Shown: positions 1 through 10,044, numbered from the stretch's first letter. The stretch is 19,373 nt of DNA from Ophiostoma sp. CBS 140.51 (GCA_029298735.1 JANSLP010000474.1:1-19373); one strand, 5' to 3'. Notes: generated from the letters alone by a model not told the origin. Translations and numbers: made by a program.

Positions 1-231
1 TGCTCTAGTAGTAGACTAGCACATTTACATGCGTTGCTTTAGTACTCGTACTGGCAACTGTTCTACTGTTCCAACGAATGTGTTTTGATTTTCTTTTTTG
101 TTTTCTTATTTCTCTTTCCTATATACTCAATGAAATTTTACAAAAACTGCCCTGCGTTCCAATTTATATGAAAGTGACAACTCCTCATGCGAAGCCTGCT
201 TGAAAAATTCTCGCTCATTGCGCCATCTTAT
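1..231. other. 3' flank of the beta-glucosidase gene
   Basis: AT-rich sequence downstream of the minus-strand beta-glucosidase stop codon. It should hold the 3' untranslated region and polyadenylation site of that gene. I see no canonical AATAAA on the minus strand here and no convincing coding sequence. Confidence 0.5.
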
Positions 232-2938
232 TTACAGCTTTAAAGCAGGCAGCGACGAGTTCAAGGCAATATCCACAACTGACCTACCAATAAATACGTA
301 CTTTTGCAGATCCGTAGTCACCCAGTTCTGTTTTTCGGTGTCCCAGTTGCTAATGTCGCGACGGGTCAGGTTCATCTCAACATGAACTCGCTCACCAGCG
401 GCGACAGCCACGTCATCGAAGCCACGCAGCACACCCCACGGGTTGTCGTGGCCGCCGAGCTGCACGTACAACTGAGGCACAGCCGTGCCATTAACAGTCC
501 CACGGTTGCGGATGTCAAACCCGATAGCGTACACTGTATCGTAGAGACCAGGGTTGCCGCCAGGTGCACCGCCGGCAGGAAGCACAGCCTGGGCAGAGCC
601 GTTTGTACGTGGGTCTCTGTTGTCTCCAGTGGTTGACGAATTGAGCCACTTCGGCAATGAGCTGTTTGTGTGGAGAAGCCAAGGGTAGACGAACGGCTTG
701 ATACCCTTGAACGCAGCCGGTGCCTCGTTTGCCTCGATGCTGCTGTTGACCACACCATATGTCTGAGCCGGCCTGGTAGTTGTCTTGCTTGGAGCTGCAG
801 CCGTTGCTGCGCCCTCGCCATGAAACGGATGAACCGTCAAGTTCTCAAAATCAAAGCGGGTATAAGTCAAACCGTGGCCAAACGGATAGACTGCTTTTGT
901 GTGTGCATGCTGGAAGTAGCGATAGTCGATGTAGATACCCTCGGTGAAATTCTGTGAAGGTGCTTGCGGCGTTGGCGACGTGTACATGATCTCGGCACCG
1001 TAGTCGGAGATGTTGGCGCCCCACATGAATGGTGAGCGGCCTTGAGGAGCGACGTCGCCGTAGAGAACATCTGTAATTGCGTTGCCTGATTCTTGACCGG
1101 GAAGGCCTGCCCACAGAATGGCCGTGATGTTCTCGTGGGCAGCTGCATAGTCAAGGATCACAGGGCCGACAGTGTGCAGCACGACAACTGTGTTGTTGTT
1201 GACGGACGCAACAGCCTTGATCAAAGCATCACCGTTACCCCACAGTGTAAGGTTGTTGCGGTCACCCGTGTTGCCATCAATCGTAATGTAACCCTCGCCA
1301 GCATCGGCACTGGCGAAAACGAGCGCCACATCCGCACCTTCAGCAGCCTTTTGTGCAGCATCGAGGTCCCAGTTGTTTGGTGCCTCGACGACTGTTGCGT
1401 TGTCGGCGGCTGCACGTTTCTTTAAGGCCGTTGCCGGAGCCACTAAATACGGGAAGTTACCCGGCCCGCTCCCGTACCCGGTCGCTAGCGTGCCCTTGTA
1501 GCACTTATTGTCCACACAGGCATTGGGTCCACCAGGCGCATCCTGTGCGTCGTCGCCAACAATAGCAATGCGTGCTGGTTTGCGCAGTGGAAGTGTCTTG
1601 TCTTGCTTGTTCTTGAGCAGAACTGTGGATTTCGCCGCGATTTCGCGAATCAAAGCGCCATGATCAGCTTGGACATCAACGTGCAAATTGACCTCTTCGA
1701 TGCTCGCATTGGCGCGGTAGTAAACAGGGCCAACAGTGACATTGGGAGGCACCCAGGCAGAGAAGTTGATGTCCGGCCGCGGCTTGTTGCCACTGACGGC
1801 AGCCACCTTGTAATATGAGGCCATGATGCGCACAGCCATGTCGTCGACACGCCACGCTGGGATGGTTCCGTTGAGCACTGATTCGGTCAGTGCGCCGCCC
1901 CAATAGGCGCCGTAAATACTGCCACGAGGACCACCGTCGCCGGGCATGGCCATATCAAGACCGCCCAGTGCCGACTCCACAGTCGAGTGCTGTGCACCCC
2001 AATCGGACATGACTAATTACACTATTAGCAACGGTAACAGAACTACCTAAAGAAAGGGGGGATAGACCTCACCAAATCCTTGGAAGTTGAGCTCGTTCTT
2101 CAACAGATAGTTGAGTGTCCAGCTGTTCTCACAGCTGTAGTTGCCGTTGATCTTGTTGTACGAGCACATGACGGAACCAACGCCGGCACGAACAGCATCG
2201 GCAAACGGCCACAGGTACAGCTCATGCATCGTGCGGTCGTCAATCGTCACATCCACGTTGTTGCGGTAGTGCTCCTGTTCATTCAAAATGTAGTGTTTGG
2301 CTGTGGCCATCACACCCTGCGATTGCATCCCGGTAACGGTCTCAAACATGCCCACACCCGTCAGGTAAGGGTCTGGTGAGAAGCCCTCCCAATTGCGACC
2401 GCCAGCCGGAACACGGCCTAGAGGGCCGGCCACAGGGCCAAGCGCAATATCAATGCCCTTGCCACGAAACTCTGCGCCCATGGCCTCACCACGGCGACGC
2501 ATGAGGCTGCGACTGAAGGTGGCAGCCATGTTGATGCCAGCCGGGAACACTGAGTTTTTGTCGGCTGTTACTTCTTAGCTTCATACTTTCTTTTCATTTC
2601 GCTCGTTTAAGAGATGGCTTACTGTATCTCACGGCCACAGTTCCATCTTGCAAACACAGTGATCTAAATCCCAGTCGTGGAACGGAGCCCGTGTTGCCGA
2701 TGCACCGGTCGAATTCCCAGCCGGTGCCGGTCGTCAAGTTGACCTTCTCAACCAGAGTCAAATTGCTCACAAAGGCGCGAGCCTGTGCATACGCAGCATC
2801 CCAACCATAGTCTCCACCTTGACCCCAAGGTGATGGAAACAGTGACAGAGGTGGTGCGCCGGCGGGCGCGTCTGCATTTGTGAGGATGGCTGTTCCAAAA
2901 ATGGCCAGAGTGGCCACAAAGGCCGTCGTGAGAGGCAT
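232..2938 (-). CDS. Secreted glycoside hydrolase family 3 beta-glucosidase (three exons)
   Basis: Hydrolyses beta-1,4-linked glucose from cellobiose and short cello-oligosaccharides outside the cell, the last step of cellulose breakdown. Exons on the minus strand are 2938-2623, 2564-2073 and 2012-232, giving 862 aa, the usual size of Aspergillus-type BGL1 enzymes. The splice joins restore family-typical text: VRY-T-DKNSVFPAGIN at the first junction and FQGF-V-MSDWGAQHS at the second. A signal peptide is visible (residues 1 to about 23, ending ADA). The N-terminal barrel carries NTGSVPRLGF, GPVAGPLGR, GGRNWEGFSPD and KH at 195-196. The SDW motif supplies the nucleophile Asp273. The second domain carries DAGEGYI, whose Glu509 fits the acid/base residue; PFGHGLTYT and a fibronectin-III-like C-terminus follow. 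Many N-x-S/T sequons fit a glycosylated secreted protein. No defect is seen. Family assignment is secure; exact substrate preference is inferred. Confidence 0.96.
2013..2072 (-). other. Beta-glucosidase intron 2
   Basis: 60-nt intron on the minus strand with donor GTGAGG at 2072 and acceptor ATTAG ending at 2013. Removal joins G to TC to make the Val codon before MSDWG, matching the conserved GH3 nucleophile region. An in-frame stop would follow if it were retained. Confidence 0.92.
2565..2622 (-). other. Beta-glucosidase intron 1
   Basis: 58-nt intron on the minus strand with donor GTAAGC at 2622, a GCTAAG branch-like element, and acceptor AACAG ending at 2565. Splicing joins A to CC (Thr) and puts DKNSVFPAG in frame. 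Confidence 0.92.
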
Positions 2939-3082
2939 TTTGACGAGATGGTGTGGCGTTCAACTGGCGGTTGCGATCACACTTTCGTCATAAGAAAATA
3001 AATGCAGGTACAGAAATCACATTTACGAATTTAGAGATGCATTCTTTACAGTCATTTTTGCCTCTCGAAACCCCTACAGTGT

Positions 3083-3115
3083 CTCCGCAATCCCAATCTC
3101 AATCAGCAGCTCCGC
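3083..3115 (-). promoter_or_regulatory. Pair of CreA-like sites upstream of the beta-glucosidase
   Basis: CTCCGC occurs at 3083-3088 and 3110-3115, so GCGGAG on the minus strand, fitting the CreA/Cre1 carbon-repressor consensus SYGGRG. They sit 145-178 bp before the beta-glucosidase ATG and 27 bp apart. Closely paired sites are the form that usually matters for CreA. The hexamer is degenerate and common, so this is a candidate only. Confidence 0.35.
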
Positions 3116-3387
3116 GCAATCAAAAAACCGTAAATCGCGTATCGATTTTCGTTCCGAATACTCCTTAGGACCTGATCCGTGTACAAATATGCAATATATA
3201 CAAAATCAAATAAAAGCGAGGGCCAAAACAGAGCAAAAATAAACAAAACAAATAAGCACTGAACAGGAAGGGGGTAAACAGAGAGGGTAAACGGCAAAGG
3301 CAGCACTTTACCCGTAATGCCAAGACTCTTCGTATATAAACAACGAGGTACACGGCCGGTAATCTTCCGGTACAATTTGTTTATGAA

Positions 3388-3407
3388 TGACTCTCAGTGA
3401 CTCTCAG
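3388..3407 (+). repeat. Perfect tandem 10-mer containing TGACTC cores
   Basis: TGACTCTCAG is repeated twice head to tail. Each unit begins with TGACTC, the core of the Gcn4/CPC-1 bZIP site. A third TGACTC lies at 3537-3542. The function is inferred from the core only; the full TGACTCA site is not present in the two repeats. Confidence 0.5.
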
Positions 3408-3412
3408 AGCGA

Positions 3413-3428
3413 GCCGTAAATTTACGGC
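3413..3428. repeat. Perfect 16-bp palindrome
   Basis: GCCGTAAATTTACGGC reads the same on both strands, with no spacer. It begins 5 bp after the TGACTC tandem repeat. A dimeric DNA-binding protein site is the natural guess. The half site AGCCGTAAAT recurs near 4547. Confidence 0.6.
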
Positions 3429-4507
3429 AAAGTCGTATCCGAATCGGCGCGTCTGGTTCAATTCGTGTCGGTCAACGTTATGTGCAATAAATAGTCGATG
3501 TGCGTCCGATTAGTGTAAAGGGGAATAATGTTCAATTGACTCGACAAACAGCATAATCTAATGTGTAAAGCTCGTAATTGTATCTTTTTTCAACGATTCT
3601 AGAAAGGAAAAGCTTCTACTGGATCATTCTTCCATCTGTATCATTGCGATGCCGGATGTCGTTGTAAGCCCAAGAGTCGGCGCGTCCTTTCTTCGGCTAT
3701 TTCTCCTACAATGCACTTCGTAAATCTAATAAATCGACAATTATAGTCAAGCCACCACTGAAGACTCGCCGTTCCTTGACCATTGGTCGATGGCATCAAA
3801 ATGTCACAACGGTTCAGCCACATGCTGGCTTTCGTTCATGGCACGTGATTGACCAAGCGCCTGAACCAGTCGGCATGTTTCGCATGACTTTCTTTTCCCA
3901 TCGCATTATTAATTATAGTCAGATTATAAGGTTAAGTCGGGAACTTTTTTCCACGGAGGTCAACCAAAAACACAAAGTCACAAACGCAGCCAAAACGCAC
4001 ATAACCATAAACAAGTGCCGGGAAAATAGAGGAAGTAAAGCAGTGCGATACCTCATTCGCCGGGATGCACTATAAAGTTGTAAGAATACACAAAAGCAAT
4101 GAACAGAAATAATGGTCAAAGTAAAATCTTGAGATGAGGTGGCATACAATAAGATGTTTATGTCTCGAGTAGTCTCCCAATATTTGATGCGCGTCCCAAA
4201 TGGATATGCTCGCGCCATTTTTTTCAGTCTCGTTTTTCTTCTTGGCTTTTGCAGAAGCCGGGTTCTGGTATACTTTCTCCTTTATCCGATGTCCACGGTG
4301 GTCTTTTAGACAATCCAAGAATCCAAGACGGCATTTGAATCTGGGGAAATGTGGCCGGCAGCCATCACGGGCCATCTCGGGATGCAACTAATGTGGCTTT
4401 GAATCCACTTCGTGTCATGTTTTGTTTCTTTTCTAATTGTTTGACTGTCTCGTTTTAATGCCTTTTTTTGGCTCTCCACAAGTACCGAAGGCTGCAATTT
4501 ATCCCGG

Positions 4508-4518
4508 GCGGGGTGGAG
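4508..4518 (+). promoter_or_regulatory. Two abutting CreA-like hexamers
   Basis: GCGGGG (4508-4513) and GTGGAG (4513-4518) share one base and both fit SYGGRG. They lie about 760 bp before the DUF1996 ATG. This is a candidate carbon-repressor site on sequence match alone. Confidence 0.25.
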
Positions 4519-5066
4519 GTTGCAAAAAGGTTGACATCCAGACCAGCCGTAAATTGGCCACCAATATGCAAACTAAAATTTGATGGTGGCGCACCTTGCA
4601 CCCGTGATATAAGAGCACTTTGCGTGCAACAAACTGTTGGAAAAACAAGATACAGAGATACAGAATGGCACAAAATTAAGACGAGGCACACCAAACATAG
4701 ATTGGATTTGGTGTCGGCAATTGTGGACCACGCTCTCATGGATGGTGCAACCTATCAGAACAAAACACCAGATTGGTCTCAACTTCTTTCTTACTGACTA
4801 TCACAGAGGCTTTCCCTCTATTCTTCCTATTCCATCGGCTCGCTTGTTTGGCGATGCCATTAATAGATCCAGACCTGCCAGTACCCAGGATAAAAGCCCA
4901 ACAACTACAAGTCACATAGACTCATAGCACAATGCAAATTAAATTGTAGAGTGAGCAACAGACTTGCCTCGTGCCAAGTATCGGCATCCCCAGACTCAGA
5001 ATTCTTGTCGAAGAGATATTGCGCCGAGCACACCCACTTGTGATGGCCACTCGTGGAGTTTCTGTG

Positions 5067-5175
5067 TATATATAGAAGAGACGAAATCCACGCCGCGGCG
5101 TCCTTGGCATCCGTTGATTCTTTCTCTGTTTTTTTCTTTTCTTTCTTTCTCTCCTTCTTCCTTCCGTTTGCTTGT
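5067..5175 (+). promoter_or_regulatory. TATA box and pyrimidine-rich leader of the DUF1996 gene
   Basis: TATATATA at 5067-5074 is followed by a long C/T tract at roughly 5117-5170 rich in TTTCTTTC. Start ATG lies about 200 bp downstream of the TATA box. This is the usual layout of a strong filamentous-fungal promoter, with transcription likely starting at or after the pyrimidine tract. Confidence 0.6.
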
Positions 5176-5275
5176 TTCATCTTTTGTCTCCACTCCCGTC
5201 CTCAGCCTTGCGTATTTTATACCTTTATTTGTTGACAGCATCCACTCTCTGAACTGACTGAGCCCCCTCTCCGCA

Positions 5276-6356
5276 ATGAAGTCTCTCACCGCAACCGTTG
5301 TGGCTGCGCTCGCCGCCACGGCCGAGGCCGGTCTGCGTTTCGGCTGCTCTACGTTGACGATTCAACGTTTGGACCCCGTCGTTCAGCCCGACTCGGCACC
5401 GTCGTCCCATCTGCACCACATTGTGGGTGGCAACCAGTTCAATGCCACGATGACCGGCGATGTCGGCGCCCGCGGCACCTGCACGACCTGCCAGATGGCC
5501 GAGGATTTCTCCAACTACTGGACCGCCGTCATGTACTTCAAGAGCCCCACCAACGGCTCGTACCACCGCGTGCCTGTCGTCAACAACGCGGCTCTCGCTG
5601 CCGGCACCACGGGCGGTATCACTGTCTACTATACGGCGTACGATCTGAGCCGTGACAACCTCAAGCAGCAGCCCATCACGACCTTCAAGCCGGGCTTCCG
5701 CATGACAGTCGGCAAGCCCGGCTCGACAGCCGCCGAGGGCAAGACACACATCGGCCTGTCCTACAACTGCCTGACGACGCTCATCAACCGTGGCCCGGAG
5801 ATGCGCGACTTCCCCACAAAGCCCTGCCCTGCTGGCATCTTTGTGACGCACCACTTCCCCGCTTGCTGGGACGGCAAGAACCTGGACAGCCCTGACCACC
5901 AGTCGCATATGTACAACACGATCAAGACCGACGGCTTCATGAACGCTGGCCCGTGCCCGGCCTCGCACCCTGTCCGTGTTCCCCAGGTCGTGTACGAGAC
6001 CGTCTGGGACACCACGAAGTTCAGCAGCCTGTGGAAGGAGGGCCAGCCACAGCCGTTTGTGTGGAGTTTCGAGGGTGTCAGCGGCTACGGCACACACGCT
6101 GACTATATGTTCGGCTGGAAGGGTGATGCTCTTGAGCGCGCCATGGCCAAGTCCGAGTGCTTCTATGACGGCTGCGGTGCCCTCAAGAAGCAGGCCATGA
6201 CCGAGGCCAACAAGTGCAAGGTCCGCGAGATGGTCAATGAGAACATTGACGGATGTAAGTCATTCTCCCAAATCAGTATGAAACGGTCTTTCGAAGGCTG
6301 TTTAGTCGCTAACAAATCCAGGGGTGAGCACCATTCCCGGCATGAACGCCATTTAA
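5276..6356 (+). CDS. Secreted DUF1996-domain protein (two exons)
   Basis: Exons 5276-6254 and 6322-6356 give 337 aa. Residues 1-18 form a signal peptide (MKSLTATVVAALAATAEA), so the protein should be secreted. The mature part starts with the DUF1996 signature: a DPV-x-PD stretch, then HLHHIVGGNQFN. SNYWTAVMYFKSP, GGITVYY, the Cys-containing PACWDG and HADYMFGWKGDALERAM follow in family order. Splicing replaces a read-through tail by GWVSTIPGMNAI and a stop, the expected ending for this family. DUF1996 proteins are common in ascomycetes and basidiomycetes, sometimes attached to WSC domains; none is seen here. The biochemical role is unknown. The conserved His, Asp and aromatic residues would fit a wall or polysaccharide-associated protein, but that is inference. 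It converges with the Sro7-like gene downstream. Confidence 0.94.
6255..6321 (+). other. Intron of the DUF1996 gene
   Basis: 67-nt intron with donor GTAAGT at 6255, branch GCTAAC at 6308-6313 and acceptor CCAG ending at 6321. Removal gives GGA-T/GG-GTG and a short 35-nt last exon ending in TAA at 6354-6356. Confidence 0.93.
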
Positions 6357-6532
6357 ATCAACAAGAGTGTCTCGACATGGTGTTTAGAGTGAGGGGACGT
6401 AAACCGAGTGAATATCGGCCTGTCCTGGTTGCGTCCTTTTTTTCTTTCTTGAATCTTGCCACGTCTATAATCTTCTCCAAGCTTCCAATGACTGCAAATA
6501 GATACTATCCGTAGTCGATAATCAAACAAGCC

Positions 6533-6567
6533 TTTATTAAGCCTGGTGATTTAAAATGTGAAATAAA
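6533..6567. terminator. Convergent polyadenylation signals
   Basis: AATAAA occurs on the plus strand at 6562-6567 (for the DUF1996 mRNA) and on the minus strand at 6533-6538 (for the Sro7-like mRNA). The gap between the two stop codons is 242 bp. If both are used, the two 3' untranslated regions overlap. Confidence 0.4.
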
Positions 6568-6598
6568 AGGACGTAAAAATGCACCGCCCGGAAAAAAC

Positions 6599-9500
6599 CT
6601 ACATAAACTTGCTCTTGACCGCACCCATGACCAGTCCGCGCTTCTGCCGCGAGACAAACTTGTTGACGTCGTCCGCCCAGCCCTGGCTCGACTCCTGCAG
6701 GTTGTCCAGGCTGTCGCTCATGAAGTTCAACTTCTCCGTACGCTGGTTTAGCTGTCGTGTTAGGTACGAGCCCCATCCCTCCGTGTTGGCGACACCCCGC
6801 TGCATGCCGGCTGTCCCTCCGTAGGCACCGCTCGCACCACCTCCATATCTTGCCAGACGCTCCTCCTCGGCTGCGGCCGCCATCATCCGCTTGCTAGGCG
6901 GACGGCCAGGACCACCAATGAGCAGGTCAAGGTCTGTGGGCGACACATACTGCGTACCTGAGATCCACTGCAGGTTACTGATAGTCGGTCGCGGAGGCAC
7001 AGCCAGTTCTGGGTTGATAAGCGTGTCACCAAGCTCCTCTTGCTGGTGCGGGACGCCTGTATTGCGTCCGAAAGCCGAAACAACGATGAGCTCCGAGGGT
7101 CCTGACCAGCCATACACATCGCCAGACGTGGTGACTACCGCATCACCGTGGCGCGAGGGATCAAATCCGTTGAGGGGCGACTTGCTAATCTCCTTGAGGC
7201 CAGGCAGCGAGTATGTCCGCAGAGTGCCGTCGCCAAAGACACCGACGAGCGCATAGCCGTGCTGCTCGTAATGGGCGACCGAAGCCGAGTAGCAAAACGC
7301 GTCGTCAAAGGACTTAGAGGCTCCCTTGGCCGCCACAGGCTTGAAGATACGTGCCTCCTTCTGTGTGGCCACGACAAGGGTACCGTTGACGTGTTGGCCG
7401 GACCGCAGTCCAGCAACAGAAGAGCCAGTGGCCGATGCTGGTGCGCCCGTCTCGGAGACGATTGGGCAAATGGACACAATACGGTCCTTATGCTCAGCGA
7501 TTCCGGCGACCTTAGCAGTGTAGCTCGCTCCAGCAGGCAGGAGCTCGAAGGTAATCACCTTACCTTGATTCGTACCAACGAGACAGACAAGACTCGAGTA
7601 CGACTTGCCCTCAAGCGAGAGCACAGCAAACTCGATACAAGTAGGGTAGTCCTTGCCACCGGACGAGTTGCTGCTGCTGTGCTTGCCGAGGAACGACGAC
7701 CGCTTCTCCGACTTGGCCAAGTCGGCCATGGAGCCATGGAAGATGACGGCAGGCCCACGCAAATCGACGATGCTCAAGAATCCGTTTTCAGATCCCGCTG
7801 CAACAAAACCCACGTCGGCCACCTTTAGTGCTGTAATAGCGCCCTGCATCATCTCGTAGCGGACCCACGGTTGCAGGCCGTCCTGAAGATTGTCCTCGGT
7901 ACGGCTGCTAATATCGGTAAAGCCGCCCGGGTTGGGGTTTAAAGGCGGCTGCTCAGCTGCCCGGCCGTATGACTTGTTCGCGCCCCACCGGAAGAGAACA
8001 ACCTCACCCTGCCGTGTACCAACAGCAAACTCGCCAGTGCCAGCGGCCAGAGACAGTGACGAAATATCGACGTCGTGGTTGCGGTCGACCGCCCGAGCCA
8101 CATCAATTTGTAGCTGTGCTGGGTTCTCAATCTCGTCCGCATGGCCGGCATCCCATAGACGCACCGTACCGTCGGCGTGGGCTGTCTGCACAATGTCACG
8201 CCGCTCGTAACGCCGACGCGGTTTCGGCGCCTCAGCACCACCCCTCAGTAACGGCTCTCCCAGGTTACGCTTCTCCGTCAGGCCCAGCCAGCGCTCGCGT
8301 GCCATAGTCGACATGGCAAACGTGCCGACAAAGGGACTAACAAACGAGAGTGATGGGTGCAGCTGGTTGGTCGGGCTGATAGGGTAACCCGAGGGGAAAC
8401 TGAGGGTCAGCATCTCGCCAGAGTTCAGCAGGGTGAACACCGCGATTGGGTCGCTTGCGCCTGCAAAGTGCGGTGTCTGGCGCGGGGCCAGACAGAATCC
8501 AGTCACTTCAGTTCCCTGGGGGATCTGAAGGAGCTGTTGACGTTTGCCCTTAAAGTGGTCCGACAGAACCTGCCATGACGATGTTGCGTATACGGGTGTA
8601 GGGCCGAGCTCGAGAAATGTCAGACCCTTTTCGGGGGCGTCAAGGGCCAGGCCGCCGGCAATCAGAAGCGCGGTGTCATCGGGGTTCTTCTTGCAGCACC
8701 AGGCAATCTGAACGAAGGGATCGATAACGCGGGCACCCGGTGGGCGGGCAACCGGTTGATCAACGCCACAGTCGTAGAGGTTACGTGCCATCACCACACG
8801 GCCGTCGCGCGGGTCCCAAAACACAAGACTGCCATCATCGTGTGCAGTCAAGATAAAGGTGCCCGTCGGATGCCACACGACCTGTGTCAGACGGGGCTTG
8901 CGCTGGATCTGAGGGGTCTCGCCGTTGCCACCAGGTGCACCGGGAGGCACAGTGTATTCAAAGTACTTGACAGCGTCGTTCTGCTTGAAGGAGTAGAGCA
9001 CAGCGCCCGTAGAGTAACCAATCAGCAGCTGGCCAGCATCGCGTGGGTGAAGCTGCATCGTCACGAGGTTCATCGGATTGGGTGGGCCACCACGAGCCCG
9101 TGGATCAACATTGGGGCGGCTGCGCCAGAGGTTCTGCACGCGGAAGGGTGAAAGGCGTTCACGGTCGAGATCGTACGCAATGATATCGCCGTTGGTCAGT
9201 CCCAGAAACGCCCAGTCCAGCATGGGGTCTGTCACCATGCACACGGCCGCGCCGGCCGAGACCGAACCGCCAATGCGGTTACCCGTATCCAGGTTCCACA
9301 TGGCTAGCTCGCTTTTGGCGTCCAGGCTCACCAGTCGGTTGGCACTGAACTGAATCTGTCGCAGCGAGGCGCCGCCTTTGGGCCGGATCACCTTGCTCAC
9401 GCGACCGCGGCCGTAGACGTAGATGGTGCCGCGGCCAAAGCGCGACTGGGTTGTGCCCACGGCCATGAGCGATTGGACCGGGTCGTAAGCCACGCAGCTG

Positions 9501-9679
9501 CATAATGTGTCAGTCTGTGGCCCATTCAATCATCATGTTTGCCTGAGAAAGGAGGCGTACCTAATCTGCGAATCAACGCCATATCGGGTCTGCTCCTCGG
9601 GTGCAAATAGGCCAGGCAAGATCCCCGCAGACAGGTCGTTCTGCATGCCTGCCTGCTTTCCCCGAATAAAGCTAGTCAT
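6599..9679 (-). CDS. Lgl/Sro7/tomosyn-family WD40 regulator of exocytosis (two exons)
   Basis: Exons on the minus strand are 9679-9561 and 9497-6599, giving 1005 aa, close to yeast Sro7 (about 1030). Homologues bind the t-SNARE Sec9, the Rab Sec4 and the exocyst, and control vesicle fusion at the plasma membrane and polar growth. Exon 1 encodes the conserved start FIRGKQAGMQNDLSAG, and splicing gives DSQI-S-CVAYDPVQSLMAVGT, a family hallmark. WD40 blades follow from about residue 42 to 480 (for example LVFWDPRDGRV and TVRLWDAG). The Lgl C-terminal region spans about 585-810 with FVAAGSENGFLSIVDLRGP. The tail (about 945-1005) resembles an R-SNARE coil: LNQRTEKLNFMSDSLDNLQ aligns with the VAMP segment LERDQKLSELDDRADALQ, placing Arg959 at the zero layer. 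No transmembrane segment follows. Acidic and Ser-rich loops (near the HSSSNSSGGK stretch) are variable. It is most likely a single-copy housekeeping gene. Confidence 0.96.
9498..9560 (-). other. Intron of the Sro7-like gene
   Basis: 63-nt intron on the minus strand with donor GTACGC at 9560 and acceptor ATGCAG ending at 9498. Splicing joins AG to C (Ser) and restores the conserved QISCVAYDPVQSL. Confidence 0.9.
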
Positions 9680-9721
9680 GGTGGGTGGTGATGTGGTGGT
9701 AAAGCACCGAGTAACGGTGAG

Positions 9722-9745
9722 ATGAGGTAATGAGGTAATGAGGTA
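9722..9745. repeat. Three tandem copies of an 8-bp unit in the Sro7-like 5' leader
   Basis: ATGAGGTA is repeated three times without interruption (TACCTCAT on the coding strand), 43 bp before the start codon. It is probably a simple-sequence expansion in the 5' untranslated region. Confidence 0.8.
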
Positions 9746-10044
9746 ATGGTGGATGAGGTCGTAGTGCGTCGAAGTGCAGCGGCAATTGGGGCCGCGCTGT
9801 TGGAGTGTCGCGCGCTCGCTCCGGGTGCAAATTCGATTGATTCGGGTAAAATAACAAAACGCTCCGCTCACCAGAATGAGTGCTCCGGCAAATCCGTCGA
9901 ATGCGAGCTGTGTTTTTGCTCGGTGACGTGGTGAACTTGGCGAAAGCTATGAAGTGGGTAGTGGTAAGTGGGGCACTCAGAGCGTGGGCTGCGTAATGAC
10001 CCAAAACGGGAAGCACAAACAGGCAGAATGGGAGCCGGTCGCAT

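Larger units (their letters stand above)
2939..5275. other. Divergent intergenic region between the two secreted-protein genes
   Basis: 2.3 kb without a convincing gene. It lies between the start codons of the minus-strand beta-glucosidase and the plus-strand DUF1996 gene, so it holds both promoters. Visible elements are two GCGGAG hexamers on the minus strand (3083-3088, 3110-3115), a plus-strand TATATAAA at 3333-3340, TGACTC cores at 3388, 3398 and 3537, a 16-bp palindrome at 3413-3428, abutting CreA-like hexamers at 4508-4518, and a TATA box plus pyrimidine leader at 5067-5175. Short open frames in between lack family motifs and look like chance. Confidence 0.7.

Noticed and set aside
3452..3461. 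GGTTCAATTC on the plus strand, another B-box look-alike
   Set aside because: The T stem does not pair and no tRNA structure surrounds it.
3444..3686. TCGGCGCGTC repeated at 3444-3453 and 3677-3686
   Set aside because: It is a 10-bp match over 230 bp with no extended similarity on either side; chance is likely.
5225..6097. 290-codon open frame on the minus strand across the DUF1996 gene
   Set aside because: It is an antisense shadow of a GC-rich coding exon. The plus-strand frame has a signal peptide, family motifs and a matching splice site; the minus frame has none.
9498..9529. Alternative start of the Sro7-like protein at 9529
   Set aside because: It reads through the intron. Splicing to the upstream exon restores the conserved family N-terminus.
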